NCBI GenBank assembly: GCA_020746995.1
Contig: JAGPXD010000005.1
Location: 2,294,001-2,358,000, forward strand
DNA: 64,000 bases
From: Plectosphaerella cucumerina
Lineage: Eukaryota; Ascomycota; Sordariomycetes; Glomerellales; Plectosphaerellaceae
Direction: 5' to 3'
Within the stretch, counting starts at the first letter, position 1. Every line of letters starts with the position of its first letter. The notes under the pieces are model-generated. The model was not told the origin of the DNA. It ran no database searches and saw only the letters and a list, made by a program, of their open reading frames with translations. Shown piece by piece: positions 11,902 through 23,754 of this stretch. The position numbers were made by a program, and so were the translations under genes.

Positions 11902-12887
11902 CTAGTCTGCTAGGCGGTAGCTGACGAGGGTGTCCACGCGATGGTTGCTGGTGCTGAAGCCGCGCAGCTGGACCTTTTCGCCGTCGACAATCTCCTTGGC
12001 GTCACTGTCGCCCCATTCCACGGGCACCTCGCTGTCGGCGTCGGCGTAGACGAGGACGTTGAAGGTGCACTCGTCGGCCAGCTGGGGGAGGAAGGTGACG
12101 GAGGCTGTGATCTGGCGGAAGATGGCGGCGATCTCGTCCTGGATCTCCTTTTCGGTCTTTTCGGGCTGGGGGGCGCCGGCGGAGCCACTTAGATGGATGG
12201 AGCGGTTAGTGTTTGGCGAGAGGGAGGGGTTGGGGAGGATGGAGCGTACCCTGGGGCTGCGTTTTCTTGGTCGGCGGCTTTGGATGCGCTCTTTGATGAC
12301 TTTGAGGACTTGGAGCCGCCGAAGATTTGGACGTCAAACTGCCAGCGCTCGACGTGCTCGCCTGTTTCCTTGCTGGTGATGACAATGACGAGCTTGGATA
12401 TCTTGCCGTACTTCATCCAGCGGTCGAGCTGGCTCATGATCTTCTTGATGTATGCCTTGACCTGGTCGTCGGCGGAGACTTGGAGCTGTTAGCTCGGGGA
12501 CTGGGTCGAGAGGTGGCGGGACGAACCGAGCATGTTGAGGCCATACTTCTTGACCCTGGTGGCACGGATGTGGTCAGCTTCGTCATGTTCGGGTGTTTTG
12601 GAGGTTGTCGGCGTACACTGTGAAGTCTTCGGCTGGATAGACTCCTCGTTGGAAGCTATACGCATGTCAGGCTCAGATGTTCGGTTCGTCGGGGTTCGGG
12701 AGTCTTGTACAGGATCGTGTGTATGGAGTATTGGAACTGTCGGGAGGCATGGTTAGCTGTGGTCCAGAAAGAAGACATCGTGGGGCAAGGGACGTACAAA
12801 CTCGGCCACCAGCTTCGCGCTTCCCCGCAGCGCGAGCTTGTGGACCTTTGAGCTGTCCTTTTCCTTCTCGCCTTCTTTGGGGGCCAT
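11902..12887 (-). CDS. MAD2: Spindle assembly checkpoint protein MAD2 (HORMA domain)
   Basis: Checkpoint protein that binds Mad1 at unattached kinetochores and Cdc20 in the mitotic checkpoint complex, blocking the APC/C. Six exons (12887-12798, 12736-12711, 12655-12617, 12555-12527, 12478-12250, 12187-11902) join in frame to 232 residues. Three consecutive exons are only 26, 39 and 29 nt. The joined protein has the HORMA landmarks HTILFQRGVYPAEDF, VVKKYGLNML, QLDRWMKYGKISKLVIVI, the RQITASVTFLPQL core and the C-terminal safety-belt region ending in DTLVSYRLAD. Compared with the human protein, the loop after WQFDVQIF is lengthened by a Ser/Lys-rich stretch (GSKSSKSSKSASK). Intron 5 lies at the end of this loop. 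The start at 12887 is the only ATG in frame with the conserved KLALRGSAKLVAEF segment. Confidence 0.95.
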
Positions 12888-14582
12888 TGTCTTCTGTTGC
12901 AGGGTTGCTCGGGCGGCAATTGTCAATCGGTCGTGGAGGTGTCTGTCGAGAATTGTTTACTTTCGGAGGGCCCTTGTTTGGTACAGTTCAGTTGCGGGGT
13001 GGAATGGCGGCACAGGTACAGGGGCCCGAGCTCTGGCAGTGGCAGTGACGCCAGCGCCCGCCCGGTGCCCGGTGGTTCGGACCCGCTGTCAACGACACTT
13101 CATCGGATTCAAAACTTTGCCCCTTCTTAAATAATCCGATTTGGAAGTCGACCAGAGGCGACGCTTTGACACGTTGAATGGTTTTGCATCAGTCTGCGGA
13201 AGACTGTAGTGCTTTCAAGTGCAGGGCCTCGCATCGAGCCAAACGGCGGCATCTACCTTGACTTTGGCACCCGTCGTCAACGCGAGTTCATCTACCGTCG
13301 AGGATTCCCACTGTCGTTGTCATCAGATATCCGTCGGATTCATTATTTTCTTCCTTTGTCATCTACCACGCCCCTGACTCTTACGGGCGCTGCCGACAAC
13401 TCCCGACACACCCGCCTGGGCCCCAGCACGCTTGAATGTTCGCTCAGACTGAACGCCATGATCCTGACCAGTCAGGCCTGCAGGAGACAATGGCGATGGG
13501 GTTGCAGATTCTGGTGCTGCCCCCCACGGTGCGGTGCCCGAATGCTGTCTACCGGTTGATGGGTGGAGGTCATGCACACTGCAGCTGGCTACACACCAGT
13601 TCGCAAGGGTCGGTCCCATCACACGAACATACGAGTCGGTGTAGTCGGCAGTCTCGGTGCTCACGATAAGCATCCACATCAGTCAGAATGTCGCCGATTC
13701 GGACAGCCCACAGCTGGTGGTGTGCAATCGACTATGGAGACCCTCGAACAAGACCCTGGGTAGGGCGATACAAGGGGGTCGCAAGCGTCCTTTCAGCTTG
13801 CATAAGTTCTTCCAGAAAGGCTGCGAGAAAATGCTTGGCGTACAGACCACGTCGTCATTGCTATGTCGCCCCGATCCGATGGACTTCCGGCCGAGCGGTG
13901 GTATCATCAGCTCAGCGACAACGTCACGAGCTTCAAAAGAGCGGCCAACCGAGGATGCCATCCCCCCCTCGCCAAAATAACAAGCGAAGCACAAAGGAAC
14001 CCAACCACGCCCTCCCCAACATGTTGAAGCGCATGCTCAGTGGCTCGCTTCGCCGACATATCCCAAGATGCCCCCGCACGCCGGGCACGCCGCCCTCCCA
14101 CGGTTGGCACCGAATGACTCGGTTTTTCCAGGATTTTCCGCCAGGAGGCGCTCTTGGGTGCTTGGATGCCACCCTCGCGGCGAGCGCCCGAGGGGGGTTG
14201 GAAATGTGCCGTGACTGGCTAAAGTGCCGGCTGGGGGATGTGTGATGGCTGCCGCTGCCATTGACAAGGGGTCGAGGACATGTCGGCATTCGACGCCACC
14301 TGTGCATCGCGGCGAGAGGGGATGGGTGCCAAGCGGACCCCTCCACCTCCATGTTGACGTCGCATGCGTCTGGTGCCGGGGGCTGGCAGGGCGACATGTT
14401 GGGAGAGAGGGCTTGGGGACGGCACGATTGCGTAAGTGGTATAAGAGGATGATGCCTCGGTGAGGCCGGCCGTCGAAGGCTCTGACTTTGCCGCATTTTT
14501 TCTCGTCTCATCGCCGTTACATCCACCAGATTCACTACTCCAATTCTCTTCTCTCAAATTTGACCTGTCGACAACCGCCAAG
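12888..14582. other. Divergent upstream region of MAD2 and the 79-aa ORF
   Basis: 1.7 kb. I see no supported gene. The only promoter-like signal is TATAAG at 14440-14445, about 140 nt before the ATG at 14583. Confidence 0.45.
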
Positions 14583-14822
14583 ATGGTTTCCAGCTACCCC
14601 ATGCCACCCATTTACAAGTCCGCCCCCAAGGAGAAGGGCTCCCTGCGCGACAAGCTCAAGGCCGTCGTGGGAAAGAAGTCGGGCTCCTCGAGCGCCCAAG
14701 CGCCCTGCGTCTCCCCGTCTGCCCCCGAGACTCGGGTTAGGGCAAATGCCGACAATGCCTCTTTGCGGTCCTTTGAGTCCTGGGACAGCATCGACCGCGC
14801 CAAAGAAAGATTCGAGGCGTAA
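14583..14822 (+). CDS. Small hypothetical protein, 79 aa
   Basis: Single-exon ORF with a good start context (CCAAGATGG), preceded by a pyrimidine-rich leader and TATAAG at 14440-14445, a layout typical of a real fungal gene. The product is hydrophilic: a basic segment around residues 15-32 (KEKGSLRDKLKAVVGKK), a Ser/Ala/Pro-rich middle, and a C-terminal segment (SLRSFESWDSIDRAKERFEA) that looks like a short amphipathic helix. There is no signal peptide, membrane segment or recognised domain. I do not recognise the family. Confidence 0.5.
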   Translation: MVSSYPMPPIYKSAPKEKGSLRDKLKAVVGKKSGSSSAQAPCVSPSAPETRVRANADNASLRSFESWDSIDRAKERFEA

Positions 14823-15534
14823 GGCCCTCGCAGCAAGTGTGGGTTCACCGCGTCCCTTTTTCATGCAAGAATCCAGGGGCTGACAACCTGGCAGCTTGTA
14901 TTTCAGGAGCCTGCTTTCCCTTCACAAGGACGCAGGGAGGCGGGCATTGATACTCTCAGGGGCATCGGTTTCTTTGTTAGGATACTCGGCGACCGGCGAC
15001 CGAGAATGATTTGCTGGCTTGACATGGAGTGTTACAATTATCGGATCGGGGCGCAGGTAATGCTGGCGCTCAACTGTTTGGCGTCCCTACCCAAGCATGG
15101 AGTACTTCTTGTTTTCAACAGGTTTAAGTTGTACGACTTTCGATTGTTTTACGGCGGCAGGCTGGGTATCTACCAAGCCAGGCGCAGGACTTGGGTTGGC
15201 TCACCCCGGTCGGGACTCCTTTGTTGTATTTCGAGGACTGCAAATACCATCTCATGACATCTATTTCCAAACAAAGCCCGGCGCAAGGGTCCGGGGGCGC
15301 CGAGGTACGCGAGGGATGTTATTGTTCCCAGTCACCAAGGCACAAAGGAAGCCGTTGTTGGTTTCTATGCTCCTGAACTCGGACAAAGGTAGGGGGGGCA
15401 TCGAAAGCTGGTGGGATTCACGCTTTTACCGAGCCCTCAACCCACACGCTTTCAGCCTGCAACACTTGCTGCGGCCTCGACACTCGACCCGAGTCCGCTT
15501 GACACCCCGCCCGCAACGAGGACAAACCGCCACC
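14823..15534. other. Upstream region of the RING-finger gene
   Basis: 712 bp. The RING gene's frame stays open back to about 15097, but the added translation has no conserved look, and the ATG at 15535 has a near-perfect GCCACCATG context. I therefore treat this stretch as leader and promoter. Confidence 0.45.
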
Positions 15535-17150
15535 ATGTGCATCCGAGAAGTTCGGATCTACCGCTGTCCCGCCCTGGAGGGCTTCTCGATCCATCGTTTC
15601 AAGTACAACAATCTCTGCGCGAAGCTGTCTGCGTGCCCAAAAGACCTCTGGGAGCGACGACAGCTGTACCTGCAGTATGCTTGCCCGGCGTGCGCCGGCA
15701 GTCCTGAAGTGGCACGCCCCAAGACCGGCGGACCCCTCTCGATAGGTCCAAAGATCACGAGTCCGGGGTACGACTCCCTCAACACGCCGAAAGGGAACCT
15801 TGTGGACCTGGACATCGGGCAATGGGCGCATTACCTCAGCTTGGTCCTGGCCACTGGGCTTTCAAGAGCCAACCGCCAGGCCATGGACGTATACAACGAA
15901 GACCGCGACAAGTTCCTGGATCACTGGATGCAGATGAAAGAGGAAGAGCAGTGCAAGGAGCACAGCCACACATATATCCAGTGCAGCTGCCTCGCTCAGA
16001 TAGACGAGCTCGGCATGTTCGCATTCAACCCGGCGAGCGCTGTGCGGTACCAGACCAATACTCGCATGCGGGAGTTCATGATGGGCAGCAAGCATGTGAA
16101 AGATCAAGAACTCGTGGAACAGATGGGTGAGAGAAACAGAATGATGCAGAAGTCCAGGCTCGAGGCAGGGGTGTTGTTTCGCGAAGGCCGGGCACGGCAG
16201 CCGCCGCGGACGAAGGAGGAAGTTGAGGAGATCAGATTACACTTTGAAGCGCTCAGCAAGAAGGCCCAGGCCGATGCTGGTATGGACCCCCTCCTCACAT
16301 TCTTCCCCTCTAGGCGATCGACCAACCTCACAGAGTTTATGTACTGACTTTGGGCATCTTAGTTGCCAAAATCGCGGCCGAGTCTCCAGGGGCGACACCG
16401 AGCGACGACCTTCACAAGCAGGCAATTGATGTCTGCAGGACTCTGGCAACCCTCATGGCAGAAGACGTCGGTCTCACACGCCAACGTCTCAACTGCATCC
16501 TGGAGCGCCTCGTCCGAGGAGCCTGCGGGCTAGTTTACTGCCATCCAAAGCTGGAAGAAGTCTGCCGACAGGTCAACACAGACTTTAAGCGCGCAACCAT
16601 CGAGACGGCGCGAAACAATGCCAGGGCCTGGGTGGGCATTTACAGGCGACGGTGGGAGGCTGAAGAGTCGGTTTACAACCGTCTTGAAGAAGTTGTGGAC
16701 ACGATCACAGTTGTCGTGGTTGATGAGGAGTTCAACAACCTAGACGACAACCATCGGGAGTGTGCGCTCTGCTACGCGGATTACTACGACAACCCCGACC
16801 AGCGGTACGAGCCCCAGAGCCCCGAGTTGCAGGCGACAGGCGGCGGGGTTCAGCGGGCAAGCCCGGAGCCGACAGTGCTGGGTGAGGGCGACGACTTGCC
16901 CGTCGAGAGGGGCAAGTATTTTGGGTCCTTCTTCCAAAAGGTGGACGACTTCAGCGCGGGCGAGACCCCGGTGAGGATTGTTGGCTGCAGCCACATCTTC
17001 GGCCGGCGTTGTCTTTTTAATCACTGGGCCAGTCTGCTGCCTGACGGGCCGATGAAGTGTCCCGTTTGCAGGGAGACGGCCTTTTCGGTTCCTCGCCGTG
17101 GATATTTTGTCGCTGAACATAGGTGGGGGACGACGGGGCTTGCAGCGTAG
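15535..17150 (+). CDS. RING-finger protein with an enlarged zinc-binding loop
   Basis: Two exons, 15535-16279 and 16363-17150, separated by an 83-nt intron with GTATGG donor, TACTGAC branch site and CTTAG acceptor, give 510 residues. Without the intron the first frame stops at 16347. The N-terminal 60 residues have a Cys pattern (MCIREVRIYRCP, CAKLSACP, YACPACAG) found at the start of several fungal proteins of unknown role. A charged, probably helical middle follows. The C-terminal third is RING-like: CALC, then 71 residues, then CSHIFGRRCLFNHW and CPVC. The ligand order Cys2-Cys-His-Cys-(His)-Cys2 fits a RING E3 ligase, but the first loop is far longer than the usual 9-39 residues. Ubiquitin-ligase activity is an inference. 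Confidence 0.8.
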
Positions 17151-19151
17151 GACGGAGCGTTTTACAGGAGAAGAGTTGACTAGCCAGGCTATTGGGGTGA
17201 GCGTCCTGGGTGGTGAAGCAGAAGAGAGAGGGCTCAGGCTGAGGACGAGGGGATGGGATGCTGTTTTCTGGAGTGGTCTGGAGGGTTGATCCCGGTGCGA
17301 GGGCGTTGGTCATTGTCTAGATTTCTTTCTGAGTACTCGATTGATTATAGGACTGGCAAATAGGCGCACTTGTCAATTGTGCTACTCTGTTCGGGATCCA
17401 AGCATGTGGAGGTTGGCGATGCCAGCTGGAGGAGACAACATGAAGGACGGAAGCACGAGCTCACCGCCACGGAAGAGGCGCCTCGCGCGGCGGAATGCAA
17501 TTGTTTATTTGTCCTCTTCGCGTAGGGAGGTCGGACATTGGGCAGTGATGTGATGTGATGGATGTCGTGAAGCGGAAAGTGAAAGTCAATAGTGGAGGCC
17601 GTGTTGTCGACGTCCCGAGGCGGTGGGCTCCGTGCAGGGGCGATGGATGGGTGCTATCATTCTACCACGCGAAAGCCGTGATGTCCTGCTAGTACGATAT
17701 CTTCCATCCTCCGCAGCGGGTGCACGCGCCATGTGGTGGGCGGGGTCTAGCGATTCTTCCGGTGGCAGTTCCGCTAACTCGGGTCCGCTGTGATTGGACA
17801 AGCTTAGCGAGGACGGTACTTGCTTGGACGCTCGCAGCAGTCCTCCCGACCGGGTCCCTGCGATTCTCTCTTCCTCCCTGACTCGGGGTGTACCATCTGG
17901 ACTTGCTCCGATCTCCTCGTGCGGCTGGCGGCCCATCTTCTCGCACGAAACGCCATGTTACGTGCGTAGACATCGGCTTTTGCATCTCGCTCCAGATTGC
18001 TGGCTATGTTTTCCTGCAGTGGGCTGCCAAGGCCTAATCAACTTCCCAGCGGGCACCAGAGAGGAATCTATGACGCCGTCACATCACATCCATGTCGACT
18101 TCGCACTCGCACTCGCCCGTCAGGCAACGTCGCCGACCCGTCACCATCCGGGACCCCCGGGCCTTGGTGGTCGGGACGTGACGGCTTCCCACCGCGGAAT
18201 CATCCCTTTTGGGAGTGCTGGTCGGGTGCCAACTTTGCCTGACTCTCCCAGTCGATCTGGAAGTAGTTGGCATGTGCGTACCAAGTACGTGACTTGGCCT
18301 TCTCTGTCCGGCGTGGTCCCGTTCTTAGCTCCGAAAGCCACATCGGCCCCATTCCGCCCTGGCCTGGGCTGTCCTTGTCCCGTCCCGTCCTGTCGTGGTC
18401 TTGTTCTTCGTCTGCTGAGGCACGCTAAAATCGACTCGTCCTCGAATCCGTTTCGGTCTCGTGGCATGGCCGAGGGGCGAGGTTGTTGTGCTTGGCGCTG
18501 TGGTGTCCTGGCCGAGGGTGCTTCTGCTCTCTGTTGCAGTGGCTTCTGGCGACGCCTTCCCTTTCGACATTCACCGTTCTTGCCTCTTTGACCGCTACTA
18601 TTAGCACATTGCAACAGGCAACACCTTACTTCTTCTATAATCCCACATTGCCTTCTGCCCATCTATTCATCAGGCAGCTGGTGTTCTTCACTCGCATGCC
18701 CGCGTTCGACTTGCCTACATCCGGTCCCTCACTCACCCCTCAGATACCTACCCGTCGCATCTCGACCTCGTCCCATAAGCCCGCCTCCAGTACCCGTTGC
18801 CACGAGTCGCACCGCAGTTCAAGCCACTTGAATTACTGAGCCGGGAATATTCCGCCTTCGTTAGCCTCCCCTGGCCTCGGGTCGCACACGCACGTCGCCT
18901 CGGGCAAAGGCCACAGCGCAACAACACTTTCTGCTACGGCGCTGATCAATATCCGACGGCAACTTGCAGCCTGAATCCCGGCAAGGCTACGAACCTACGT
19001 GTTTCACTTCTATACTGACCGCCAGGCACTCGTTCTGGAGGTGTTGAACACCATCCATATATGAGAGACCGAGAACCCCAGTAGCCATCATCACCCCAAG
19101 CACCTCTCTTCCCATACCCTTCTTTTCGAGTACATACTTTCAAAATCCGAT
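17151..19151. other. Upstream region of the carotenoid oxygenase gene
   Basis: 2.0 kb with only short, unrelated open frames on both strands. No gene, RNA or mobile element is visible. Confidence 0.45.
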
Positions 19152-20990
19152 ATGCCTTCAGCAGACCCCTCAACTATTACTGTCGCCCCGGTGCGGCGAA
19201 CGGTTCAGGACCAGGCCGCAGACCAACAAGAGTTCATCGACAACATGAAGTCTCAGGCCTACAAGTCTTGGCCCAATGAAGCCGGGGTAAGCAATACTCA
19301 CAACACACCTTGTCTTCATGTTCTCTGCTGACTCCAGACGCAGTTTGACGGCTTGACAGAAGAGCGTGGTCCCATTGAGCTGGCTGTTCATGGCGATATT
19401 CCAGCCTGGGCCGCCGGCTCCCTCTTTCGCACAGGACCCGGCGGGTGCAAGGTCGAAAACACCCCCAAAGGCACCCACTATGTCACCCACTGGTTCGACG
19501 GCTTTGCCCACACTCACCGCTTCGACATCATCGCGGACGAACCTTTCAGCTCCGGCGGCAAGACGAGGGTCACATACACCTCCCGGCACCAGGCCAAAGG
19601 TCACATAGAGAGGATCCGGGCCAAGGGGTTGGGAAACTCGTTCACATTTGGTCAGCGAAGAGATCCATGTGTCGGCTTGTTTGGCAAGGTGATGAGCCTG
19701 TTCCAGCCAGCCGACCCCACAGAGAACATCTGCGTCGCCGTTCACACCGATATGCCCAGCATGACGAGCTCCGCGGAGGGCAGCAAGCAGGCCCTCTCTT
19801 CGGGCGGCCACCGAAACGGCGTCTGGGCCAGCACCGACGCCAGCCCCTTTCTCGAGATGGATCCCAAAACCCTGGAGCCCATCGGCATCGCCAGGCAGTC
19901 AGACCTGCACCCCCTCCTCAAGGGCCCCAGCTCCTGCGCCCACGCCCAGCGCGATCCCGAGACAGGGGACATGTACAACTTCAACCTCGACTTTGGCGGC
20001 AGAGCGGCCACGTACAGGATATTCAGGGTCAGCGCGGCAACGGGCAAGACCGACATCGTCGCCACCATCTGCGACACCAGCATCAAGGGCGCTTACATCC
20101 ACAGCTTCTTCATGACCGCAAACTACGTCGTCCTATGCGTCCCCGTCGCGCACTACGGCCTATACGGCATCAGCGTGCCGCTGGAGCGCAACCTCCTCGA
20201 CGCCATCTGCGTCTTTGACAAGTCCAAGCCGTGCAAGTGGCTTGTCATCGACCGCAGGGGTGGCGCTGGGCTGGTGGCCACTTTTGATAGCCCGGCGGCC
20301 TTCTTCTTCCACTCTGTCAACGCGTTTGAAGAGGCGTCCCCTGACGGCTCGGGCACCGACATTTATTGCGATGTCATCGACTACCCGGACCACGATGTCA
20401 TGCGCGGCTTCTACTACGACGTTCTCCTGAACCGAGAAGGCGCCACGGCTGCCTGGTGGGGCCAGGGCGACAGGTTGCGCAACGCCCAGGCCCGTCTCTC
20501 TCGCTTCCGTCTCCATCTTCCTTCAGACGCGGGCAAAAAGAAGCCTGTTCGCCCCATACAAGGTACAGCTGAGTTCCTGCTCTCCGTGCCATCTCCGCAC
20601 GTGGGCGAACTCCCGACCATCAGCCCGGCATACCAGTGCAGACGGTACCGGTATGTATACAGCCTCTCCAACCGAGGACGCAGCACGCTGCTCGACACTA
20701 TCGCCAAGACAGACGTCGACACCCAGGAGGCTGTTCTGTACGGCTGTCCGCACGGCCACACGCCGGGCGAGCCCATCTTTGTGCCGCGGCCAGCGGGGAA
20801 GGGCGAGACTCTGGCGGAAGATGACGGTGTGCTTCTGAGTCTCGTCCTTGACGGGGAGGCGAGACGGAGCTACCTCCTCTGCTTGGATGCGAAGACGTTG
20901 AAGGAGCTCGGTCGGGCGGAGTGTCCTATGGCGGTTGGCCTGGGCTTCCATGGCGTTCATAGCCCGGCGAAGGTCAAGGCTTCGATTTAA
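19152..20990 (+). CDS. Carotenoid cleavage oxygenase (RPE65/CCD family)
   Basis: Non-heme Fe(II) dioxygenase that cleaves a double bond in a carotenoid, apocarotenoid or stilbene. Exons 19152-19286 and 19344-20990 give about 593 residues, close to the fungal torulene/retinal-forming enzymes CAO-2/CarT and CarX. The four iron-ligand histidines stand in their expected settings: SSCAHAQRD, AYIHSFFMTANYVVL, FFFHSVNAFEEA and GLGFHGVHS near the C-terminus. The N-terminal GSLFRTGPGG and the WFDGFAHTHRF stretch are also family hallmarks. No signal peptide is present. The intron ends in two possible in-frame acceptors (19337 or 19343), differing by two residues. No carotene synthase, desaturase or opsin gene is nearby, so the substrate cannot be told from context. 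A stilbene cleaver of the CAO-1 type is the main alternative. Confidence 0.9.
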
Positions 20991-21631
20991 GGGGTTGAGA
21001 GACGGAAGGCGAAGAAGGGTAGATCGACTTGGGGATACATTTGGCTGCATTAGCATAGCACTGCGCGGGACGGTTGCATCAGGATGGGCCAGGGCGGCAG
21101 AGACAATAGGAGGCACCTGGGTCTAGACGTCCTGTACTTCCACTTGACCCTCCCGTGGATGAAGACTGGTTTTATGACTTTGAATGATGGCATACTCCTG
21201 ATGTGGTGAAGGCATGCTGCTTGGGAGGGCGGCGGCCGCGTTCAATCTGTGTACACAAGTCTTCCTTCTCAGAGACAACCCGCCCCCAGTGGCCCGGATC
21301 ATGAAGTTTAGCCGCCGATCGGGCCGCCGCTCGCAGAAAAGGTCCGGGCTGGCCGGCGCCGGACCGGGAGGGTGAGACGCTGATCATTCCGGCGCCGGCC
21401 CCGCCCCCGCACCCTCCAGCCGGAAATCTCTAGGGGCAGCCTATCTGTTTCGTCCTACGGCTTATTCTCACCACTGCAGCCACTTTCAAGTCATACGCAA
21501 AGGTTGTTCGAAAAGCGTTCTTTTGAAACCATGAACTCTACGCCTGTCTAGTTGGCCGGGGTATAACTCCTAAAAACGACAAATAACGCTCTACAAGTTG
21601 GAATGACAGCACGCTGGTCGGCCGCCTCTGC
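20991..21631. other. Convergent 3' flanks with GC-rich palindromes
   Basis: 641 bp between the oxygenase and copper-transporter stop codons. Two copies of the self-complementary CCGGCGCCGG occur about 40 bp apart near 21352 and 21393. No gene is seen. Confidence 0.45.
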
Positions 21632-22313
21632 TCAGCCGCAGCAGCCGGTGGGCTCCTCGACACCCTTTGCCATTGTTGCGTCGGCAACGTTGACCTTGTA
21701 GACCAGCCAGTCGCACAAGTACTTTCCGAGACCCGCGCCAAGGATGATGGAGATGATGATGTAGCCGTTGTAATACATGGCCAGCAACATGATGATGTAG
21801 GCGAGACCGAAGAAGGTGGCGTGCAGGACGGCGCGAATCAGCTGCTCGAGGGGCGAGGCGCGGAAGATGAGGACGGGCTTGGCGGCCGAGGTGGGCTGGT
21901 CGTTGTTGTCGCAGCAGGTGGTGGGCGGTTGGGCCTTGGGGAGGGCGGCGAGCTCGGCGGCGCGGGCGTGGAATTGACGGAGGAGGAGGGCGTCGTATTC
22001 CTTGCCGAGGCGGCGGACGACCTCGAGGCACACGGTGAGGAGGGCGACGCCGATGCAGCTGGCGGCGAAGGCGCCGTTGTTGGTGATGTGCCACGACTCG
22101 GCGAGGAAGCCTGAGAGGGGATGTCAGTATGACTGGAGGAGGGAATTGTCGGGTGTTTGGGGAGTCTCACAGGCATCAATCGTGTACCAGTTCCAGAGCA
22201 TCTGCAAAGCGCATCAGGTCAGTGGGAGTCGAGGTGTGAGGGAACGAGGAGGGAAGGCAACGTACGGAAACCTTGCACTCGACGGCATCGCCGCCGTGGG
22301 CAGAGTGCGACAT
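21632..22313 (-). CDS. Ctr-family copper transporter
   Basis: Trimeric membrane channel that takes up Cu(I). Exons 22313-22266, 22201-22171 and 22110-21632 join to 185 residues. The N-terminus carries the hallmark CKVSMLWNWYTIDACFL. Three membrane segments follow: one near 35-57 (AFAASCIGVALLTVCLEVV), then a cytoplasmic loop of about 60 residues with vicinal cysteines (TTCCDN), then two closely spaced segments near 118-165. The selectivity-filter motif MxxxM is present as MLLAM and the packing motif GxxxG as GAGLG. The tail ends in GCCG, a probable Cu(I) hand-off site. The N-terminus is not Met-rich, which suggests the Ctr2/Ctr3-like branch; plasma membrane versus vacuole is not decided by sequence. 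It is divergent from a metalloreductase gene, which fits a joint uptake role. Confidence 0.92.
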
Positions 22314-23754
22314 GATTGCGGTGTGAGGGGGGTCCGTGAAGTCGTCAAGTCGTGAGGGACGTGACAATGCCTCTGCAGCGAACAGTCCTGACAAGCACGA
22401 TGAGGGAGGGGGAGATGGAAGAAGCTCGGAAACACAACCGACGAGGCTAGTTTTAGAGAAGGATAGATAAGAAAGACGTCGGCGGCGCGGCCGACAAGAC
22501 AAGACAAGGTGAAGCCGCCGGTGATGAATCAAACTGCTCGAAACTTGCGCACCCGGACGCCAGCAGTCGGACCTAATCCACCCAAGTCGGTGGGAGTAGC
22601 CCGAAGCCGTAGCTCCCACCCCCTGGTGGACTCACCTCCCCTGCACCAACCCGCCCACGGACACCCCGCCATGCCACCAAGGGTCCGAGATCGACAGCAC
22701 CTGCCTCTTTCCTGCTCAATCTCTCGCGCGCGGGATTGGCCGTAGGTGTGCGGGACGGGGAATCCCCGGGGGCCAGGGGGCCTAGCCGGGCGTGCCAATG
22801 TCTCGTCGCTCCCCCGCTGTGATCCACTAACTGCCTCAAACCCACGCATTCGTGCGCAGCGGGCAATATTCGATTGTAACTGAACCATTGCTGTCGGGAA
22901 ACTGGCCAAGAATGACCCGGATGGGCAGGTCGAGTGAGTTTATTTGCCGACTGCGCAGGTTGACCATTGATGACCATGCATGTTGGCATGGTCATGGCGC
23001 GGCAGAGGCGTCGGGACGCACGCCACGATGCGGTCGATACGTGTGGGTGAGATCGAATGCGCAAGTTGTCGGGTGTTCAGTGCTCAATGCGGGGTCCAGT
23101 GCTTCTTGCTTTGCCTGCTGATTTGCGGTGGTTCGCGATATTGCAAGGAGGCACACCTCCGCCTGGTTGGGCGCCTCTTCCGGCAGTCGCTGCCTATTCT
23201 CCGTCTTGGTGTGGCAGCCAATGCTCACTTGACTTTACTGGAAGATATCACCAGTGGTCCTTTCATATGAAGCTCAATCTACTCAGCTTGGCTGATGCAT
23301 CTTCCCAAAGTGCCCAGTGGTGATGGACGCGCCACTTGCCCTCGGGGCGCGCTAGAACGGGTCGCTATCGGCCTCTGGAACCACTGGGTGGGGCCGCTCC
23401 CCGGTGCTGAAGGCCACAAATTTCCAAGGGTCGGAGCACACCACTACTAGTAGGTACACTGTTCCCCACGAGGCCGAGATCCCAGACGGGCTCGAAACGG
23501 ACTCACCCGCCCCGTAAAAAATAAACTTGCTCACATCGCCGCCGAGGCCCCTGGCCCTCAGAATCTATCTACTGGTACACCACTGCCCACCAACACAGCA
23601 TCAGCCAGCCGTTTAAGATGTCCTCCTCGCCGCTCCTCCCACCACGAGAGGTTTCTCGGCCAAGCAGACCGTTGCCTCCTTGAACTTCAAGTCATCAGTT
23701 CAAGTCCCCCCCATCCAAGCCATCGGGCAGAGCTTCCACCTCCTCCCGCTAGCC
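22314..23754. promoter_or_regulatory. Shared divergent promoter of the copper transporter and metalloreductase genes
   Basis: 1.44 kb between the two start codons. It contains a tandem GATAGATAA at 22462-22470, about 150 bp upstream of the transporter, and an A-rich TATA-like tract near 23516-23524 upstream of the reductase. I searched by eye for the TTTGCTC copper element and the ATCWGATAA iron-GATA site and did not find an exact match. Confidence 0.5.

Noticed and set aside
16350..17150. RING finger as a separate gene from the 15535-16347 frame
   Set aside because: A GTATGG...TACTGAC...CTTAG intron joins the two frames perfectly, and the second frame has no ATG at its start.
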